The notes below the pieces were generated by a model, which was given only the letters and a program-made list of their open reading frames with translations, did not search any database and was not told where the DNA came from. 54,226 nt of DNA from an uncultured Bermanella sp. (GTDB taxonomy: Bacteria; Pseudomonadota; Gammaproteobacteria; Pseudomonadales; Oceanobacteraceae), in assembly GCA_913058575.1 (NCBI GenBank), contig CAJXRF010000035.1, positions 1 through 54,226 on the forward strand, in the 5' to 3' direction. The translations under genes and the position numbers were made by a program. Of this stretch, positions 47,203 to 54,226 are shown in pieces (position 1 is the first letter of the stretch; every line of letters begins with the position of its first letter).

Positions 47203-47577
47203 ATGACTGCACAGTTAATTTCCAGTATTTTTATTTTTGCCGTGGGTGTGGGTTTAGGCATATTGTTACAGCGCTATGTTTTAAGTCGGGGCACTCAGGT
47301 ATCTACGCTTGAACGCCAGCTAGACAAACTAAAAGGTGAGCAGCTTCATTTACAAGATTCCATCCAGCAGCACTTTCATCAAACCGCTGATTTAACCCAG
47401 AATTTAACCAATAATTACAAGGCACTTTACGAGCACCTAGCGCAGGGCTCCAGCCAATTCACTGAGCAACCTTTAGCGGATTTAAAGCAGGTTTTAGAGC
47501 AAACTAAAGAAGCTGTTAAAGTGGCAGCACCTGAAGAAGAAATTAAAGAAAAAGAAGAAGCCCCCAGCCAGCCTTAG
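47203..47577 (+). CDS. zapG: YhcB/ZapG-family inner-membrane protein
   Basis: A 124-residue DUF1043 protein: one N-terminal membrane helix (ISSIFIFAVGVGLGILLQRY), then a coiled coil (STLERQLDKLKGEQLHLQDS) and an acidic Glu/Lys-rich tail. YhcB/ZapG links division and envelope synthesis in E. coli. AGAGG lies before the ATG. In E. coli yhcB is also next to zapE, which supports the assignment. Confidence 0.9.
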   Translation: MTAQLISSIFIFAVGVGLGILLQRYVLSRGTQVSTLERQLDKLKGEQLHLQDSIQQHFHQTADLTQNLTNNYKALYEHLAQGSSQFTEQPLADLKQVLEQTKEAVKVAAPEEEIKEKEEAPSQP

Positions 47578-47620
47578 AAACTAAACCTTTTTCTCTAAGT
47601 AGCTATATCTATATTGTATT

Positions 47621-47680
47621 TTGGTATAACCAATACCCTTTTTATACCCACTTGACACTGGTATAGTGGCGCCAATATTA
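47621..47680 (+). promoter_or_regulatory. Candidate cysD promoter with upstream palindrome
   Basis: TTGACA at 47652-47657 is followed after 17 nt by ATATTA (47675-47680), 36 bp before the cysD ATG. A perfect palindrome TTGGTATAACCAA (47621-47633) lies upstream, where an activator could bind. CysB control is expected for cysDN, but its loose consensus cannot be confirmed by eye. Confidence 0.42.
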
Positions 47681-47716
47681 ACCCCTGTAGATTTCTTGAT
47701 CACACAGAGTCATAGC

Positions 47717-48625
47717 ATGTCGGACTATAACCTTACACATTTAAAACAGCTTGAAGCTGAAAGTATTCATATTATTCGCGAGGTCGCGGCAGAGTTTGAT
47801 AACCCTGTCATGCTGTACTCCGTGGGTAAAGACAGTGCAGTTATGCTGCATCTGGCCCGTAAAGCATTCGCACCGGGTGTTCCTCCATTTCCTTTGATGC
47901 ATGTGGATACCACTTGGAAATTCAAAGAAATGATTGAGTTTCGTGACCATATGGCCAAAAACTCAGGCATGGAATTGTTAGTTCATACCAACCCTGAAGG
48001 CATTGAGCAAAACGTTGGGCCATTTACCCATGGTTCTAGTAAGCATACCGACATCATGAAAACTCAGGGCCTAAAGCAGGCTTTGAATAAATACAAATTT
48101 GATGCTGCTTTTGGTGGTGCTCGTCGTGATGAAGAGAAGTCTCGTGCTAAAGAACGTGTTTATTCGTTCCGTGACAAAAACCACAGATGGGACCCTAAAA
48201 ACCAGCGTCCTGAATTATGGAACATTTACAACGGCAAGGTAAACCAAGGGGAAAGCATTCGAGTATTCCCTCTGTCTAACTGGACGGAACTGGATATCTG
48301 GCAGTACATTTATCTTGAAAACATTGAAATCCCAAGCTTGTACCTCGCTAAGAAACGCCCAGTCGTTGAACGTGACGGCATGCTAATCATGGTTGACGAT
48401 GAGCGTATGCCATTAGATGAAGGTGAAGTACCTGAAGAAAAAATGGTGCGTTTTCGTACTTTAGGTTGCTACCCATTAACGGGCGCCGTTGAATCTGTTG
48501 CCACAACTCTTCCTGAAATTATTCAAGAAATGTTGCTAACCACTACATCCGAGCGTCAAGGTAGAGCCATAGACAAAGATTCATCCGGCTCCATGGAAAA
48601 GAAAAAGCAAGAGGGATACTTCTAA
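47717..48625 (+). CDS. cysD: Sulfate adenylyltransferase subunit 2
   Basis: ATP-sulfurylase catalytic subunit: sulfate plus ATP to APS. It has the PP-loop motif [18 protein letters not shown], the HVDTTWKF and [20 protein letters not shown] blocks, and a typical C-terminus (EKKKQEGYF). I use ATG 47717 (302 aa), the usual length; an upstream ATG at 47666 adds 17 unrelated residues. Its stop codon overlaps the cysN ATG by one base. Confidence 0.97.
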   Translation: MSDYNLTHLKQLEAESIHIIREVAAEFDNPVMLYSVGKDSAVMLHLARKAFAPGVPPFPLMHVDTTWKFKEMIEFRDHMAKNSGMELLVHTNPEGIEQNVGPFTHGSSKHTDIMKTQGLKQALNKYKFDAAFGGARRDEEKSRAKERVYSFRDKNHRWDPKNQRPELWNIYNGKVNQGESIRVFPLSNWTELDIWQYIYLENIEIPSLYLAKKRPVVERDGMLIMVDDERMPLDEGEVPEEKMVRFRTLGCYPLTGAVESVATTLPEIIQEMLLTTTSERQGRAIDKDSSGSMEKKKQEGYF

Positions 48626-50268
48626 TGTCACATCAATCCAATCTAATATCAGAAGATATTCTTGCTTACCTAAAGCAGCATGAAAATAAAGAAATGATGC
48701 GTTTCCTAACATGCGGAAATGTTGATGACGGCAAAAGTACCTTAATTGGTCGCCTGCTTTTTGATTCTAAGATGATCTTTGAAGATCAGCTAGCCGCTAT
48801 TGAAAGCGACTCCGTTAAACACGGCACCACAGGTGAAAAGTTAGATCTTGCCTTATTGGTAGATGGTTTAGCAGCAGAGCGTGAACAAGGTATTACCATT
48901 GATGTCGCTTATCGTTATTTCTCTACCGAAAAACGTAAGTTCATCATTGCCGATACCCCAGGGCATGAACAATACACCCGTAACATGGCAACAGGTGCTT
49001 CAACTTGTGATCTTGCCATCATCCTAATTGATGCTCGTTACGGTGTGCAAACCCAGACCAAACGTCACAGCTTTATCGCTTCTTTGTTAGGCATTAAGCA
49101 CGTGATTATTGCTGTGAACAAAATGGATTTGCTAGAATTTGATGAACAGAAATACAATCAAATTAAAGACGATTACATTAGTTTCGCCAAAGACCTAAAT
49201 ATTCCTGACATTCAATTTGTGCCTTTATCAGCCCTTGATGGCGATAACGTAGTAAACAGAAGTGAACGCTCTCCTTGGTACCAAGGCGAGACGTTAATGG
49301 AAATGCTTGAGTCGGTTAAAATTCACGAAGATCGCAACTTGGATAACTTCCGCTTCCCTGTGCAATACGTTAACCGTCCAAACCTAGATTTCCGTGGTTT
49401 CTGCGGTAATGTGGCGTCAGGTATTGTACGCCCAGGCGATAAAATTACAGCATTACCATCTGGTAAAAGCTCTACAGTTAAATCCATTGTGACCTTTGAT
49501 GGCAACCAGCAAGAAGCCTTCATTGGCCAAGCGGTAACATTAACGCTTGAAGATGAGATCGACATCAGTCGTGGTGACATGATTGTTAAATCTGAAGATC
49601 TTCCTTGTACCGCCAATAGCATTAACGCCGACATCGTTTGGATGAGCGAAGATGCCCTAAAGCCTGGTAAAGTTTACGATTTAAAATTCTCTTCTACGCC
49701 TAACACGGGTACCGTTTCTAAAATTCATCATCGTATTGATGTGAACACAATGGAAACCTTTGGAAGTGACGAGCTTAAATTAAACGAAATTGGTTTGTGT
49801 GAATTAACACTCAACAAAACCGTTGCGTTTGATCCGTACAAAAAGAACCGTGCCACGGGTGCATTCACCATCATTGATCGCTTAACCAACGTAACCGTTG
49901 GCGCCGGCATGATTGTGGGAGAAGCTCAAACAGATGATAACGAACAGTTAAACGCTGTTTCCGCTGAAGAAAAAGCGAATCGCTTTGACCAACAAGCGGC
50001 CTCGGTTTTCTTCACTGGTTCCAATAAGCACGTGTTAGCGGCTGCGGTTGACCGTAAGTTGTTTTCAATGGGTAAAGCTGCGGCATTAGTTAGCAAAGAC
50101 GACCTTGCCGACAATAACGCAGATGTCATTGCTAATATCATTAAGCAAGCCGGTTTAATTGCTCTTTGTACTTTCGAAGCTGCCAATCAAAGTGATTTGA
50201 TCATTAATGCAGATTCCACCAGTATTGATGCAGCCATTGCTGAAATTCAGGATAAAGGCATTATTTAA
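48625..50268 (+). CDS. cysN: Sulfate adenylyltransferase subunit 1 with degenerate APS-kinase tail
   Basis: GTPase subunit that drives CysD. G motifs: [13 protein letters not shown] (G1), [15 protein letters not shown] (G3) and NKMDLLEF (G4), then EF-Tu-like beta domains. At 547 aa it is about 70 residues longer than stand-alone CysN and shorter than CysNC fusions. The tail (453-547) aligns with APS kinase: [20 protein letters not shown] replaces WFTGLSGSGKST, and [16 protein letters not shown] matches the AGLIVLTAFISP region. The P-loop is lost and the domain is shortened, so it cannot phosphorylate APS. PAPS synthesis, if any, needs another CysC. A terminator follows. Confidence 0.93.
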   Translation: MSHQSNLISEDILAYLKQHENKEMMRFLTCGNVDDGKSTLIGRLLFDSKMIFEDQLAAIESDSVKHGTTGEKLDLALLVDGLAAEREQGITIDVAYRYFSTEKRKFIIADTPGHEQYTRNMATGASTCDLAIILIDARYGVQTQTKRHSFIASLLGIKHVIIAVNKMDLLEFDEQKYNQIKDDYISFAKDLNIPDIQFVPLSALDGDNVVNRSERSPWYQGETLMEMLESVKIHEDRNLDNFRFPVQYVNRPNLDFRGFCGNVASGIVRPGDKITALPSGKSSTVKSIVTFDGNQQEAFIGQAVTLTLEDEIDISRGDMIVKSEDLPCTANSINADIVWMSEDALKPGKVYDLKFSSTPNTGTVSKIHHRIDVNTMETFGSDELKLNEIGLCELTLNKTVAFDPYKKNRATGAFTIIDRLTNVTVGAGMIVGEAQTDDNEQLNAVSAEEKANRFDQQAASVFFTGSNKHVLAAAVDRKLFSMGKAAALVSKDDLADNNADVIANIIKQAGLIALCTFEAANQSDLIINADSTSIDAAIAEIQDKGII

Positions 50269-50283
50269 GCTTTTAATTCTGCT

Positions 50284-50321
50284 AAAAAAGCCCGAATTAG
50301 TTTTCTAATTCGGGCTTTTTT
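50284..50321. terminator. Bidirectional terminator after cysN
   Basis: Perfect 17-bp stem (50284-50300 with 50305-50321, core GCCCGAATTAG) with a TTTT loop and A/T flanks on both sides. The rest of the 50322-50640 gap shows no gene; it holds the upstream region of the FadL-type gene. Confidence 0.93.
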
Positions 50322-50640
50322 ATTCTCAAACTTAATTTTCATTTCAAACTTTTTTGAAAACTTAATTCTTAATAAAGCCACTACCTGCCTTAATACACCC
50401 CTTCTTTATCAACCGTTAACCAGATAATCTAAATTTCACTGTTCTTTTCATGGCCAGTTTTAGCATGTTGAGCTTGAAAAGCTTGCCGTACTATCTAAGA
50501 CGTTGGCAGCGGAAAATTATGACAATGCCAAAAAGCCTGTAGATTGCAGGCCACTTATTTTTATCAGAATCGCCGTATATTTTAGATTCTGCTCAATTGA
50601 AAAATTCTCGCTAGGCAAAAAAAATAATAGGAGCCTATAA

Positions 50641-51969
50641 ATGAAAAACACATTAAAAGTGAGCACACTGGCGGCTGCCATTCTGGCTGCAAGCCCAGTC
50701 ATGGCCGGTGGTTTTGATAAATCGGATCATTCATTCGATATTTTATTTGGTGATGACAATGTGATCACGACTAGCTTTTCGCAAACAGCAGTTAATACTA
50801 AAGGCACCGCAAACCAAGTGTACGGTGGTGACCAAAATATAGGTACTGGTACTATAGTTTCGGATATTGTTAGTCCCGAAGTAGCCCTACGCCTAAATGC
50901 CGCCGATAACGTTACCTGTGCACTCAAGGTTGAGGAGCCTTATGGCGCCGAAGTAGGCTATGCCGATGATTCTTTAGTTTATGATATCGACCCAGGTGAC
51001 GGCTCTTCAGTAGCCATAACAGCCCCTATCGCCACAAAATATGAAAGCCAATCTTTAACCGTGGGCTGTGGCTACGACTTTGCACTTAGCACAGGTAAAT
51101 TTACAGTACTGGCAGGCCCCAAGATTCAATCAGTAAAAGGGTTTTTCTCAGAAGATTTATCTAGTCAAAATGCAGGCAGCGCTGATAACTTGGAAGTGGA
51201 ATTAGATGCCGGTACCGAGGTAGGTTACATTCTCGGTGCTGCTTACTCTATTCCTGAAATTGCCCTGCGCGCGTCGATTATCTACCACAGCCAGATTGAT
51301 TATAGCGCTACAGGAACCATTGATTCTGTGGCACCACTAAGCCTTCTTGATCCAAGCATGCAAGACCAAACATTTACCACAACAGGTAAAACTAAAACCT
51401 TTACCCCACAATCGGTAGAGTTAGCATTGCAATCAGGCGTTGCTGAAAACACGCTGGCCTTTGTGAACGTTCGTTGGAGTGAATACAGTAAATTAAGTGA
51501 GCTAAACATAGAGGGTGACGGATCTGTTGCATTAGCTAATGCAGGTGGCGCTAGTTTCGATGACATGAATGCGCTAGCAGGTGGTGCTTTAACTGACTTA
51601 ATCGACCCTAGCCTTAGCCTATTCCATCAAGACACCCTTGATGTAGCCTTGGGCATGGGTCGCCAGCTAACCGATAAGCTTGCTATTGGTGCCAGCTACT
51701 CTGCCAGCCTAAAGTTGGGCAGTAAATCTTCTCTTGTTCCTGATGGGGCTGATTCAGATAACGTACGGGTTCCCGCTTCTGAAACGCAAACTTTCTCGTT
51801 TGGTGGTGAATACGCAGTGACTCGTGAGTTTACCGTTAATGGCGGCCTAGCTTATACTTTACTTGATTCTTATACTGCGGAAGACCCTGATACTAATGGC
51901 GGGTTAGTCGTTCGCTTTGGTCAAGCCGAAGCCACTAGCTTCCAGCTAGGTATGTCGTACGCACTATAA
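50641..51969 (+). CDS. FadL/TodX-family outer-membrane hydrocarbon/fatty-acid porin
   Basis: A 442-residue outer-membrane beta-barrel with signal peptide (STLAAAILAASPVMAGG). Family segments are VSPEVALRLNAADNVTCALK, PYGAEVGY, a TGKTKTFTPQSVELALQSG block, FVNVRWSEYS, and alternating hydrophobic strands to the C-terminal SFQLGMSYAL. The FadL family imports long-chain fatty acids or hydrocarbons. AGGAG precedes the ATG. With two FadD ligases nearby it fits fatty-acid uptake. The last residue is Leu, not the usual aromatic. Confidence 0.87.
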   Translation: MKNTLKVSTLAAAILAASPVMAGGFDKSDHSFDILFGDDNVITTSFSQTAVNTKGTANQVYGGDQNIGTGTIVSDIVSPEVALRLNAADNVTCALKVEEPYGAEVGYADDSLVYDIDPGDGSSVAITAPIATKYESQSLTVGCGYDFALSTGKFTVLAGPKIQSVKGFFSEDLSSQNAGSADNLEVELDAGTEVGYILGAAYSIPEIALRASIIYHSQIDYSATGTIDSVAPLSLLDPSMQDQTFTTTGKTKTFTPQSVELALQSGVAENTLAFVNVRWSEYSKLSELNIEGDGSVALANAGGASFDDMNALAGGALTDLIDPSLSLFHQDTLDVALGMGRQLTDKLAIGASYSASLKLGSKSSLVPDGADSDNVRVPASETQTFSFGGEYAVTREFTVNGGLAYTLLDSYTAEDPDTNGGLVVRFGQAEATSFQLGMSYAL

Positions 51970-52030
51970 CAACCAAGTACTGCTTGCTGGATAGGCTCTC
52001 TATTTAACAAGCGATACAGGAAAAGTTAAA

Positions 52031-52073
52031 AGACATAAAAAAAGCGAACAATATGTTCGCTTTTTTTATGTCT
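52031..52073. terminator. Perfect 20-bp hairpin terminator
   Basis: Twenty perfect base pairs around a 3-nt ATA loop, with seven A on one side and seven T on the other, between the convergent FadL-type and TIGR02647 genes. It probably terminates both. Confidence 0.93.
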
Positions 52074-52106
52074 GGCACGTGTAAAAATGACCTTAGGTTT
52101 TATCAC

Positions 52107-52337
52107 TTAAGCCTTCAGCATGGTGATCAAATCTTGTAAATGGTCAGCTGCGTCTTTACCCAAACTGGTCAAGTAACCCCCATCAGTTTGCGTCACTAAA
52201 CCTTTTTCAAACAATCTTTTAGTAGCTTCTATATTTTCAGGGCTCGCTTCACTTTCATGAACTTTAAGGCCTTCCTGAAAGGTCTTTGAGTTGAACTGCG
52301 ATAATATTGATAGCTCTTGAAGCAACATCGAATTCAT
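52107..52337 (-). CDS. TIGR02647-family small protein
   Basis: A 76-residue protein with FNSKTFQEGLKVHESEAS, RLFEKGLVTQTDGGYLTSLG and DAADHLQDL, the pattern of the TIGR02647 family found in pseudomonads and vibrios, which looks like a small winged-helix or helical DNA-binding domain. No function is established. It is convergent with the FadL-type gene. Confidence 0.8.
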   Translation of the reverse strand: MNSMLLQELSILSQFNSKTFQEGLKVHESEASPENIEATKRLFEKGLVTQTDGGYLTSLGKDAADHLQDLITMLKA

Positions 52338-52643
52338 AGGCTAAATCCACCTTTTTATTATAGATAATCGTGATAACTATTGTGTTTATCCAATATATGC
52401 CTTGCTGCGCACGATTACCAGTACCAGTATAAGCATGCTTTTTACCCACTAATTAATAGCTTGCTAAATGCCCTAAACCAATTAGGCATAAACAATTACC
52501 TAGTTGTATGGTTTTTATACTATCGGTTAGCCGCTAGCCCCTATCTATGCTGCCCCTGCTTTATTTCACATAGTGAATACTCACTAAGGTCTACCCACTA
52601 AGCGCAATTACCACTACCAATACTTCTCTGAAAATGTAAAACT

Positions 52644-52655
52644 GACCACTTGGTC
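52644..52655. promoter_or_regulatory. Operator-like palindrome upstream of mdh
   Basis: GACCA-CT-TGGTC, extended by near-matching AAACT and AGTTT arms, 161 bp before the mdh ATG. It resembles a TetR/GntR-type operator, but no regulator is encoded nearby. The rest of the 52338-52815 gap shows no gene. Confidence 0.35.
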
Positions 52656-52815
52656 AAGTTTGTAATTGATAAATGCACCAGTTTGTAGCGCAAAATTATA
52701 AGTCATGTTTGAATGCCGCCACAATCGGCTGATCTGCACATAAAGCCGCCCATGGCTTCAGAAATTAAGAATTTAGCAGAACCCAAAACTAATCAAATAA
52801 AAATTGGAGAGAGTA

Positions 52816-53916
52816 ATGAAAAAACCTGTACGCATAGCCGTTACCGGTGCCGCTGGCGCCATCAGTAGCTCCCTACTATTCCGTGTAGCATCTGGTGAGA
52901 TGTTTGGTACCGATCAGCCTGTCATATTACAGCTAATTGAAATGCCACAAGCCATGCAACAATTACGTGGTCTGGCTATGGAGCTAGAGGATTGTGCATT
53001 ACCTCTATTGCATACCATTCGTATTTTCGACAACCCAGAGGCAGGATTTAAAAATGCTCACTACGCCATCTTAATTGGCGCACGCCCAAGATCGGCTGGT
53101 ATGGAACGTATCGATTTATTAACCGCCAACGCTGAAATTTTTGAACGCCAAGGTAAAGCACTGAGTGCCAACGCTGCCCGTGACGTTAAAGTATTAGTAG
53201 TCGGTAACCCTGCTAACACCAATGCGCTTATTGCTAGCCGTAACGCTCCTGATTTAAGCCCAACTCAGTTCACTGCGCTTACTCGCCTTGATCACAATCG
53301 TGCTAAGGGTATCGTTGCCAATCACTTAGGTGTGAATGCAGAGGAAGTACGTAAAGTCATTATTTGGGGTAACCACTCTTCTACTCAATACCCTGATTTA
53401 TACCAGTCAAAAATTTTTGGTGAACCTGTCATTGGTCCACAGCTTGAAGAAACGTTTTACCAAGACAGTTTAATTCCTCGTATTCAAAATCGAGGCAGCG
53501 AAATCATTAATGCGCGGGGGCACTCCTCTGCGGCATCTGCTGCTCAGGCAATAATTGATCACATGCGTGACTGGGCCATGGGCACAGCAGAAAATGAGCT
53601 TGTCAGCATGGCCATCGTCAGCGATGGCAGCTACGGCATAGAGAAAGGTATTTTTTATTCCTTCCCTGTGCGCTGTCGCTATGGGCGCTATCAAATCGTC
53701 ACAGGTTTAGACATCAATGCATTCAGCCATAAAATGATGAAGGCCAGTGAAGCTGAATTGCTAGAAGAAAAAGCATCGGTTAATCACCTATTGCCAAAAG
53801 ACACAGAGCAATCTCATTACAAACTGCGTATTTGCCTACGCTCAGGTAAGTTCTTGGCAGCTGACGGTTTGTTGGATTCTGGTGACCCTGTATTGGAAAC
53901 CAGTCGTTTGCTTTGA
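52816..53916 (+). CDS. mdh: Malate dehydrogenase (NAD-dependent, cytosolic type) with C-terminal extension
   Basis: TCA-cycle enzyme of the lactate/malate dehydrogenase family. It has [38 protein letters not shown] (substrate Arg), [22 protein letters not shown] and [10 protein letters not shown] (catalytic His). I use ATG 52816 (366 aa) with GGAGA 5 nt upstream; TTG at 52804 opens the frame. The usual family end ([16 protein letters not shown]) is followed by about 38 extra residues ([20 protein letters not shown] and on). In the dinucleotide motif GAAGAIS, the third Gly of GxxGxxG is Ser. Confidence 0.93.
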   Translation: MKKPVRIAVTGAAGAISSSLLFRVASGEMFGTDQPVILQLIEMPQAMQQLRGLAMELEDCALPLLHTIRIFDNPEAGFKNAHYAILIGARPRSAGMERIDLLTANAEIFERQGKALSANAARDVKVLVVGNPANTNALIASRNAPDLSPTQFTALTRLDHNRAKGIVANHLGVNAEEVRKVIIWGNHSSTQYPDLYQSKIFGEPVIGPQLEETFYQDSLIPRIQNRGSEIINARGHSSAASAAQAIIDHMRDWAMGTAENELVSMAIVSDGSYGIEKGIFYSFPVRCRYGRYQIVTGLDINAFSHKMMKASEAELLEEKASVNHLLPKDTEQSHYKLRICLRSGKFLAADGLLDSGDPVLETSRLL

Positions 53917-53933
53917 TTGAAGTTTAGGACATT

Positions 53934-53969
53934 AAAAAGCCCCTGATGCGCGAGCATCAGGGGCTTTTT
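53934..53969 (+). terminator. Terminator of mdh
   Basis: AAAAAGCCCCTGATGC (53934-53949) pairs perfectly with 53954-53969, loop 4 nt, T tract at the 3' end; 18 nt after the mdh stop codon. Confidence 0.93.
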
Positions 53970-54072
53970 GGTTTTTGTCTGGTGGAGGCTTTAGCGGCTG
54001 GTAACGACTCAAGGCTTGCAGTAAAAATAGAGGGAACTGGGTATACCGCTAATGGCTTTGTTAAATATTAGA

Positions 54073-54168
54073 ACCCTAAGAACCGTTCCCGACGTTCTTA
54101 GGGTAAGGCCCATCCTTGGCCACCGCGTATACGTTCCCGACATACGCTCAGTACCTACATCCTGTAGG
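54073..54168. repeat. Cluster of hairpins, two with an identical loop
   Basis: Hairpin A: ACCCTAAGAAC/GTTCTTAGGGT (54073-54083 with 54094-54104). Hairpin B: GCGTAT/ATACGC (54125-54130 with 54142-54147). Both present the same 10-nt loop CGTTCCCGAC (54084-54093 and 54132-54141). A GGCC/GGCC pair lies between, and CCTACA/TGTAGG (54154-54159 with 54163-54168) follows. No ORF. Probably REP-like intergenic elements or a structured 3' UTR of a minus-strand gene outside the window. Confidence 0.7.
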
Positions 54169-54176
54169 CATAAAAA

Positions 54177-54204
54177 AATCCCAACCGCGTGAGCGATTGG
54201 GATT
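54177..54204 (-). terminator. Terminator for a minus-strand gene beyond the right edge
   Basis: AATCCCAA (54177-54184) pairs with TTGGGATT (54197-54204), with inner CGC/GCG. On the minus strand it is followed by a long T run. No gene is visible to its right within the window. Confidence 0.75.
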
Positions 54205-54226
54205 CTTAGGAATAGAAGCTTGACAA

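Noticed and set aside
52380-52601. 73-codon ORF upstream of mdh
   Set aside because: Low-complexity Tyr/Leu/Cys content, no ribosome site and no recognisable family.
54070-54204. Integron attC sites
   Set aside because: No core-site GTTRRRY pair, no cassette-like ORFs and no integrase; the repeated feature is the loop, not the stem ends.

Overview
The window looks like chromosome of a marine gammaproteobacterium of the Oceanospirillales/Pseudomonadales kind. This is inferred from gene order (der-bamB-yfgM-hisS-ispG-pilF-rlmN-ndk; trmJ-cysE-iscR), paired fadD genes, a FadL-type porin and protein similarity. No rRNA, tRNA, IS element, integrase, phage gene or CRISPR array was seen.

Layout. 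1-388: a 148-bp tandem repeat that enters from the left edge. 547-5765: xseA, a secreted M23 peptidase, an Smr protein, a small acidic protein, a soluble chemoreceptor with a degenerate CZB domain, a Rieske ferredoxin and a truncated globin. 5854-14954 (minus): housekeeping block der, bamB, yfgM, hisS, ispG, pilF, rlmN, ndk, sufE; rodZ, usually between pilF and ispG, is absent here. 15149-31639: two closely related fadD genes in the same orientation, with an accessory lipid-modification cluster between them. 32117-41681 (minus): trmJ-cysE-iscR-iscS followed by sufBCDS-sufA-sufT, a hybrid ISC/SUF operon behind a strong IscR-box promoter. 41814-54226: a SuhB homologue lacking its metal ligands, a secreted metzincin-like protease, a 42-codon ORF, zapE, an alpha/beta hydrolase, zapG/yhcB, cysDN (CysN with a decayed APS-kinase tail), a FadL-family porin, a TIGR02647 protein, malate dehydrogenase, and a hairpin-rich 3' segment.

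The most unusual content is 17.5-29.1 kb. A six-gene minus-strand operon (28188 down to 19841) encodes: a class III aminotransferase fused to a domain resembling cyanobacterial acyl-ACP reductase (conserved Cys and NADPH motif); a membrane fatty-acid desaturase; an APC permease; a ferritin-like diiron protein; a second membrane diiron desaturase/hydroxylase; and a ferredoxin-NAD(P)H reductase that can feed electrons to the diiron enzymes. A lone SCP2-type lipid-binding protein is divergent from the operon; a Baeyer-Villiger-type flavin monooxygenase and a HIT protein lie at its 3' end. My inference: fatty acids are activated, desaturated or hydroxylated, reduced to aldehyde and transaminated to a long-chain amine, which the diiron protein and/or monooxygenase may oxidise further. 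The product is unknown. The fused enzyme recalls TamH of tambjamine biosynthesis, but no pyrrole-pathway genes are present here.

Other oddities are natural loss-of-catalysis cases (SuhB, the CysN tail, the CZB receptor), conserved upstream elements in front of both fadD genes, and two hairpins with an identical 10-nt loop near the right edge.
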